Positions 57,837 to 62,107 of a stretch of DNA of 62,107 bases are shown in pieces (the first letter of the stretch is position 1; the number at the start of each line of letters is the position of its first letter). The notes under the pieces were generated by a model. That model saw only the letters and a list, made by a program, of their open reading frames with translations, was not told the origin of the DNA and did not search any database. Both the position numbers and the translations under genes were made by a program. The DNA lies in contig VYCM01000067.1 in NCBI GenBank assembly GCA_009843915.1, forward strand, positions 1-62,107, written 5' to 3'. Source of the stretch: Acidimicrobiaceae bacterium. Its GTDB lineage: Bacteria > Actinomycetota > Acidimicrobiia > Acidimicrobiales > Aldehydirespiratoraceae.

Positions 57837-59273
57837 TCACACCGACAGGGCGTCGGGCCTGGCCAGCGGGTCGGGTTCGGGCAGAGGCTCCAGTCTGGCG
57901 ACGAGTTCGGCTGCTCGGTCCATGTCGACGTCGGCCAGCGATACCCGCCCGGCTGTGAGCTCGGCCAGGATCTCACCCTGGCGGGCGGCCCGGGCCGCGG
58001 CCTCGGCGTAGGGCATCGTCGAGAACATCACCATGTTGTAGCGCGGGCTCAGGCGGTCGGGATGGCGGCGCTGTAGCTCCAGGGCCAGTTCACGCCGGAT
58101 CAGGTAGCCGGGGTCGACCACGCCGGCCCGCATCTCCACGTAGTTGTCGAGCGCCATGTCGGCGATGGCGTCGGCGTTGGGCTTGCGCTCGGCCTCGAAG
58201 GCGGCGAAGGCGGCCGCGGCGTCGTCGGGGCGGTCCCGCAGACGCCGGTCGAGGGCCCGGGCCGACTCCATGGCCAGGTTCATGCCCTGCCCGTGGAAGG
58301 GCACGATGGCGTGGGCGGCGTCACCTAGGAGCACCGCTTGGTCGTCCGCCGACCAGCCGCGGCATCGCATGGTGGCCAGCCGGCCGGCGGGGTTCTCGAA
58401 GAACTGCTCGACGAGGTCGGGAACCAGGGGCACGAAGTCACCGAACTCCTCCTTGAAGAACAGCGACACCGCTTCGGGGTCCGACAGCGATGCGAAGCTT
58501 CGCTCGCCCTCGTTGGGCGCGAACAGGGTGGCGGTGAAGTCGCCTTCGGGGTTGGGCAGCGCTATGAGCATGAATTCGCCTCGCGGCCAGATGTGAAGCC
58601 CGTGGGGGTCGAGGCGGAACCTGCCCCCGTCGGCCGGAGGGATCTCCAGTTCCTTGTACCCGTGGTCGAGCCAGTCGACCTCGGCCGCGCCCCCGTCGGC
58701 GGCAGTGATCGCCCTGCGGAGCTCCGATCCGGCCCCGTCGGCCGCGAACACGGTGCCGAACGGGACGGTGCGCATGCTGCCGGGCGTGGCCACGGCGAGT
58801 GTGCCCGCGTCGAAGTCGATCGCGCGCACGGAGCTCTCGAAGTCGATGCTCACCCGGCCGGTGGCCTCGGCCGCGTCGAGAAGGATGGCGTTCAGGTCGC
58901 GTCTCGACACCGAGTGGATCACTTCGTGGGGGCGTGTGCCGTAGGGCTGTAGGACGGGTTCGGTCGAGTCGCCGGCATGGATCATCCGGCCCCGCATGGG
59001 GATCGTGATGGCCTCGACCCGGTCGATCACACCGACTTCCACCAGCGGCACGATTCCCCGGGTGGCGAGGGCGAGGTTGATGGACCGGCCCGCACCGATG
59101 TCGACGCGTCGAATGTCGGGACGAGACTCGTAAACGGTCACGTCGCACCCCTGCCGGGCCAGATAGACGGCCATCGACGCGCCGGCCGGTCCCGCTCCGA
59201 CCACGACGACCGGACCCCGGTCGCCGAGCGCGCTCCCCACGAGTTCGACGGTAGTGGACACCGGCTGCGCCAT
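57837..59273 (-). CDS. kmo: Kynurenine 3-monooxygenase
   Basis: A 478-residue FAD monooxygenase. VVVVGAGPAGASMAVYLARQG binds FAD, GAGRSINLALATRG carries substrate-site residues, and LLGDAAHAIVPFHGQGMNLAME is the second FAD motif with the GMN signature of kynurenine monooxygenases. It converts kynurenine to 3-hydroxykynurenine. The C-terminal region is less hydrophobic than in the mitochondrial enzyme, as usual in bacteria. First gene of the kmo-kynA unit. Confidence 0.95.
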   Translation of the reverse strand: MAQPVSTTVELVGSALGDRGPVVVVGAGPAGASMAVYLARQGCDVTVYESRPDIRRVDIGAGRSINLALATRGIVPLVEVGVIDRVEAITIPMRGRMIHAGDSTEPVLQPYGTRPHEVIHSVSRRDLNAILLDAAEATGRVSIDFESSVRAIDFDAGTLAVATPGSMRTVPFGTVFAADGAGSELRRAITAADGGAAEVDWLDHGYKELEIPPADGGRFRLDPHGLHIWPRGEFMLIALPNPEGDFTATLFAPNEGERSFASLSDPEAVSLFFKEEFGDFVPLVPDLVEQFFENPAGRLATMRCRGWSADDQAVLLGDAAHAIVPFHGQGMNLAMESARALDRRLRDRPDDAAAAFAAFEAERKPNADAIADMALDNYVEMRAGVVDPGYLIRRELALELQRRHPDRLSPRYNMVMFSTMPYAEAAARAARQGEILAELTAGRVSLADVDMDRAAELVARLEPLPEPDPLARPDALSV

Positions 59274-59360
59274 CTAGAGGGGTTGGCGTGAGTCCGGCGA
59301 GGTTCTTACTGGCACGTCTAGGGCGCGGCACCGGCGCGGCTCGGGCAGAATGTGGTCCTG

Positions 59361-60614
59361 ATGGCCGAAACGAACGAGCTGACCCTGCTGGATCCCTACG
59401 CCTAGGTCGAGGGGTGTCCCCACGACCGCCTGGCCGAGCTGCGGGAGGCCGGCACCACCAGCTGGCAGCCGGGGACGTTCGATCCCAGCACGTCGCAGCC
59501 GGAGATCCTGGGGGCGTGGTTCGTGCACCGCTACGAGGAGGTCAAGGCGGTGCTGCGGGATCCGGCGATGTTCTCGTCGCAGCGCCGCACCGCGCTGCTG
59601 GTCGATCCCGATCCAGCTCGGGTCGAGGCCATGTCGAACATGTTGATCAACATGGACCCGCCCAAGCACAGCCAGTACCGCAGGCTGGTGGCGGCCATCT
59701 TCACGCCCCGGCGGCTGGAGGCGCTACGTCCCCGGGTGGAGGCGATCGCCAAGGGGGTCATCGACAGGATCGCACCGAACGGCACTGCCGACGGCATCAA
59801 CGACATCGCGGCCCAGTTGCCGATGCGGGTCATCGCGGAGCTGCTGGGCGTTCCTGAGCGCAGCGAGCAGATCTTCGACATCTCCAACCGGATGGTCGGC
59901 GCGGTTGGCGGCGGTCCGGACACACGGCTCGAGCAGTCGTTGGAGGCTGCCCTGGAGATCCACCTGCTCGGCCAGGAGATCGCTCGCGAGAAGCGGGGCT
60001 CCGACGATGGCACGGTGATGTCGGCCTACGTCAATGGCACTCTCGAGGGCGTCGAGGGGGATCAGCGGGGCGCCACCGATGAGGAGGCCGGCTGGTTCCT
60101 GATGCTGATGTCGGTGGGCGGCAACGAGACGGTGCGAACCGCCACCGCTCAGGCCATCCGCATCCTGGCGGAGTGGCCCGACCAGCGCGATCTGCTGGTG
60201 TCGGACCTGGACCGCCACATTCCGGGCGCGGTGGAGGAGATCCTCAGGTACCGGCCACCCCTGCGGAACATTCGCCGTACCACCAACGCCAGCACCGAGA
60301 TCGACGGCCGGCCGATCGCCGAGGGCGGCAAGGTGGTGTGCAGCTTCACCGCCGCGTTGCGCGACCCCCGGGTGTTCGACGAGCCCGACGTGTTCGACAT
60401 CACCCGCGAGCAGCCCCGCACCCAGCTCGCGTTCGGCTTCGGCGAGCACTACTGCCTGGGCGCCAACCTGGCCCGGCTGCAGCTCCAGGTGATCCTGCGC
60501 GAGATCTACAGCCGCATCCCCGACATCCACCCCTCCGGCGAAGTCGTGCACCAGCCCACGGCCCTGTTCGCAGGCCTGTTGAGCATGCCGGTGGCCTTCA
60601 CCCCCGAAGCCTGA
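59361..60614 (+). CDS. Cytochrome P450 with an in-frame amber codon at position 15
   Basis: The heme-binding motif FGFGEHYCLGANLARLQ, the ExxR region EEILRYRPP and I-helix GGNETVRTA identify a P450. ATG 59361 begins a typical P450 N-terminus (LLDPYA) that is interrupted by TAG at 59403-59405 and resumes in the same frame with VEGCPHDRLAEL. A single C-to-G change in a Tyr codon (TAC) would produce this. The uninterrupted frame starts only near GTG 59523, which would lack about 54 residues. It may be a pseudogene, a sequencing error, or a readthrough gene. No pyrrolysine genes are seen. Confidence 0.75.
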
Positions 60615-60632
60615 TCACCCTCGCGCCGAGGT

Positions 60633-61478
60633 TCAGTCGCCCTGGAGGTGCTCGAACGCGTCGGCTACGTCGTGTACCGATTCGGGCATGTAGCCGGCGT
60701 CGGAGGGGTACAGGATGGCGATGTCGAGGCCGGCCTCTTTGAGGGCTTCGGCTTCGGCCACGGGGCTGTCGAGGGATTCGGACGGGCTGTAGAAGATGTG
60801 GGTGGAGCTGACGATCTCGGCGGGGTCCCGGCCGATCTCGTCGCAGCACTCAGCTAGCCGGTCCAGCCCGGCCCGCAGGTCCTCGGGTCCGCCGCCGGGG
60901 AGGTTCCAGTGGTCGGCGTGCCGAGCGACCAGCGGCATCGTCCGCTTGGGGCCGGAGCCGCCGATGACGATGGGCGGCGCCGGCTGCTGCGGCCCCTTGG
61001 GCTCGTTGCGGGCGCCGGTGAGGGTGTAGAAGCGCCCGGCGAAGTCGGTGGTGGGCTCGCACAGCAGCGAACGCACGCATTGCAGGTACTCCGAGAAGCG
61101 ATCTTGGAGATCCTTGACGGAGCCCAGATCGATGCCGTAGGCGCCGGCCTCGGTCTGGTTCCAGCCGCAGCCCAGCCCGAGTTCGAGCCGCCCGCCGGAG
61201 ACGATGTCGAGGGTGGAGGCCATCGCGGCGAACAGGCCGGGGTTGCGGTAGGGGGCGGCGTTGACCATGGAGCCGACGCGGATCCTGGTGGTGGCCTGCG
61301 CCAGCGCGCTGAGGGTCACCCAGCTCTCCAGGCAGGGGCCGTCGCCGCCGTAGATGGGATAGAAGTGGTCGAAGGTCCAAGCGGAGTCGTAGCGGGGGTC
61401 GGCGTCGAGCTCCTGCCACGTGGCCAGCATGTGGGCCCACCCAATGTGCTCCGGCTTGGTCTTGAACGCGAGCCTCAT
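60633..61478 (-). CDS. Luciferase-like F420-dependent oxidoreductase
   Basis: A 281-residue luciferase-like protein from ATG 61478. The motifs WTFDHFYPIYGGDGPCLESW, TTRIRVGSMVNAAPYRNPGL and GGRLELGLGCGWNQ are those of F420-dependent enzymes of actinobacteria, with GSGPKRTMPLVARHADHWN later. The start overlaps the stop of the 160-residue gene upstream (ATGA), so they are coupled. The substrate is unknown. Confidence 0.88.
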   Translation of the reverse strand: MRLAFKTKPEHIGWAHMLATWQELDADPRYDSAWTFDHFYPIYGGDGPCLESWVTLSALAQATTRIRVGSMVNAAPYRNPGLFAAMASTLDIVSGGRLELGLGCGWNQTEAGAYGIDLGSVKDLQDRFSEYLQCVRSLLCEPTTDFAGRFYTLTGARNEPKGPQQPAPPIVIGGSGPKRTMPLVARHADHWNLPGGGPEDLRAGLDRLAECCDEIGRDPAEIVSSTHIFYSPSESLDSPVAEAEALKEAGLDIAILYPSDAGYMPESVHDVADAFEHLQGD

Positions 61479-61957
61479 TCGTCGCCTATTGGACCCGGTC
61501 CGGGTTCGCCGAGCAACTCGGCGAACAGTTGCGCTGCCGGGACGTCTGACCAGCCTCTGCTGATGGCGGCGATTGCCACTAGGTCCAGCACCTTGTCGGG
61601 CTCCATCCAGCTCGACGCCGTCCACAGCAGCAGTCGGGCGGCCTCCAACTCGTCGGGGCTGTTGATGCCGGGGTCGCGGTACAGCGAGTCATCTGGCCAG
61701 CCCAGCGCGATCAGCAGCTCGGCCCGGCGCACCACCTGTAGCGCCGAGAGCTCGGTGTGCACCGCCCGAAGCCCCGGAGGACCGTCGGCGGGCCACCCCC
61801 GCCATACTCGCCGTGGTCTCGGCGTCGGTGCCTGTGCGGTGGATTCGGCGGCCTGGTCCGCGATGGACCCCATGGCTTTCCGTGTCCTGAGTCGCTCGCG
61901 GGCCAGCCGGGCCATCTCCGCGGGGTCGGGTTGCGACAATTCTTCGTGTTCGTTCAC
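61475..61957 (-). CDS. Hypothetical protein coupled to a luciferase-like gene
   Basis: A 160-residue protein I do not recognise. The first 60 residues are polar, Ala- and Arg-rich, then a mostly helical region (LQVVRRAELLIALGWP...LDLVAIAAISRGW) follows. It overlaps the luciferase-like gene by 4 bp. Upstream of it, 61958-62070 shows no gene. Confidence 0.6.
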   Translation of the reverse strand: MNEHEELSQPDPAEMARLARERLRTRKAMGSIADQAAESTAQAPTPRPRRVWRGWPADGPPGLRAVHTELSALQVVRRAELLIALGWPDDSLYRDPGINSPDELEAARLLLWTASSWMEPDKVLDLVAIAAISRGWSDVPAAQLFAELLGEPGPGPIGDE

Positions 61958-62070
61958 GGCATTGCTCCCTGCTCGTACGCGTCTGGGTTAGGCGGCCGCG
62001 TGTGAAATGCAGGGTCTCGATGTCCGATCTAATTCGCGAGGATGAATCCAATGGGAATTATCAACTTGAC

Positions 62071-62099
62071 TTGACAACTGGGGGCTGACCTGGTACTTT
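62071..62099 (+). promoter_or_regulatory. Strong sigma-70-like promoter pointing out of the window
   Basis: TTGACA (62071-62076), 17-bp spacer, TACTTT (62094-62099) matches the vegetative promoter consensus closely, in an AT-richer stretch. It would drive a rightward gene beyond the end. Confidence 0.6.
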
Positions 62100-62107
62100 G
62101 ACGGGCA

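Noticed and set aside
59361..59405. Amber codon of the P450 read as pyrrolysine
   Set aside because: P450s have no known pyrrolysine role, TAG is a normal stop for other genes here, and no pyl genes are in the window.

Overview
The window is very GC-rich DNA from what is most likely an uncultured actinobacterium. I favour an Acidimicrobiia-like marine or host-associated lineage, but this is inference, because no rRNA or other taxonomic marker is present. The reasons are high GC with frequent GTG starts, many ATGA/GTGA start-stop overlaps, three luciferase-like (F420-type) oxidoreductases, a mycobacterial-style furA-katG pair with an apparently leaderless furA, and large amounts of short-chain dehydrogenase (SDR), acyl-CoA dehydrogenase and solute-transport genes. 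I found no rRNA, tRNA, insertion sequence, prophage or CRISPR array. The region reads as an ordinary catabolic part of a chromosome.

Layout. (1) 1-10.8 kb, minus strand: a sugar/polyol operon. It runs SBP lipoprotein, two permeases, Gfo/Idh/MocA oxidoreductase, IclR, glpD, glpK, SDR and LacI, then a second SBP gene leaving the left edge. A LacI-type operator lies just before that second SBP. (2) 10.8-25 kb: mixed metabolic genes, including an aldehyde dehydrogenase, sulfurtransferase, two luciferase-like enzymes, a CDP-alcohol phosphatidyltransferase, a HIT protein, a YedK/HMCES protein, nitronate monooxygenase, a class II aldolase, an MFS exporter and three SDRs. The standout is selD, which is full length only if an in-frame UGA is read as selenocysteine; two hairpins follow the UGA. 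(3) 25-31.5 kb: acyl-CoA dehydrogenase, amidohydrolase and GcvT-like demethylase, divergent from a Rieske oxygenase. (4) 31.5-36.7 kb: furA-katG, an SDR, a denD-like gene and a small HTH-encoding bicistron. (5) 36.7-41 kb: an MttB-family methyltransferase overlapping a sarcosine/dimethylglycine dehydrogenase-like gene, then a decayed denD fragment. (6) 41-45 kb: a HAD gene running in frame into a cold-shock gene, then an IlvD/Edd dehydratase.

(7) 43.9-59.3 kb is dominated by the kynurenine pathway, split over three transcription units: livKHMGF overlapping kynureninase; a LysR-flanked unit of aldehyde dehydrogenase, DapA-like lyase, 3-hydroxyanthranilate dioxygenase and an aspartate-dehydrogenase-like enzyme; and tryptophan dioxygenase with kynurenine monooxygenase, convergent with a kynurenine-formamidase-like hydrolase. 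Together they cover tryptophan to the ring-cleaved product of 3-hydroxyanthranilate. The overlap of livF with kynU suggests the transporter imports tryptophan, kynurenine or a related compound. The right end carries a cytochrome P450 gene with an in-frame amber codon, a third luciferase-like gene, a hypothetical gene and a rightward promoter.

Recurring non-coding features are tandem dyad-symmetry elements of about 60 bp in three intergenic gaps (two sequence families, one shared architecture), perfect 14-16 bp inverted repeats between the SBP and permease genes of both ABC operons, and small duplications around stop codons. Starts were chosen by domain boundaries, ribosome sites and overlaps; all functional calls are by family recognition from the sequence, with no database search.
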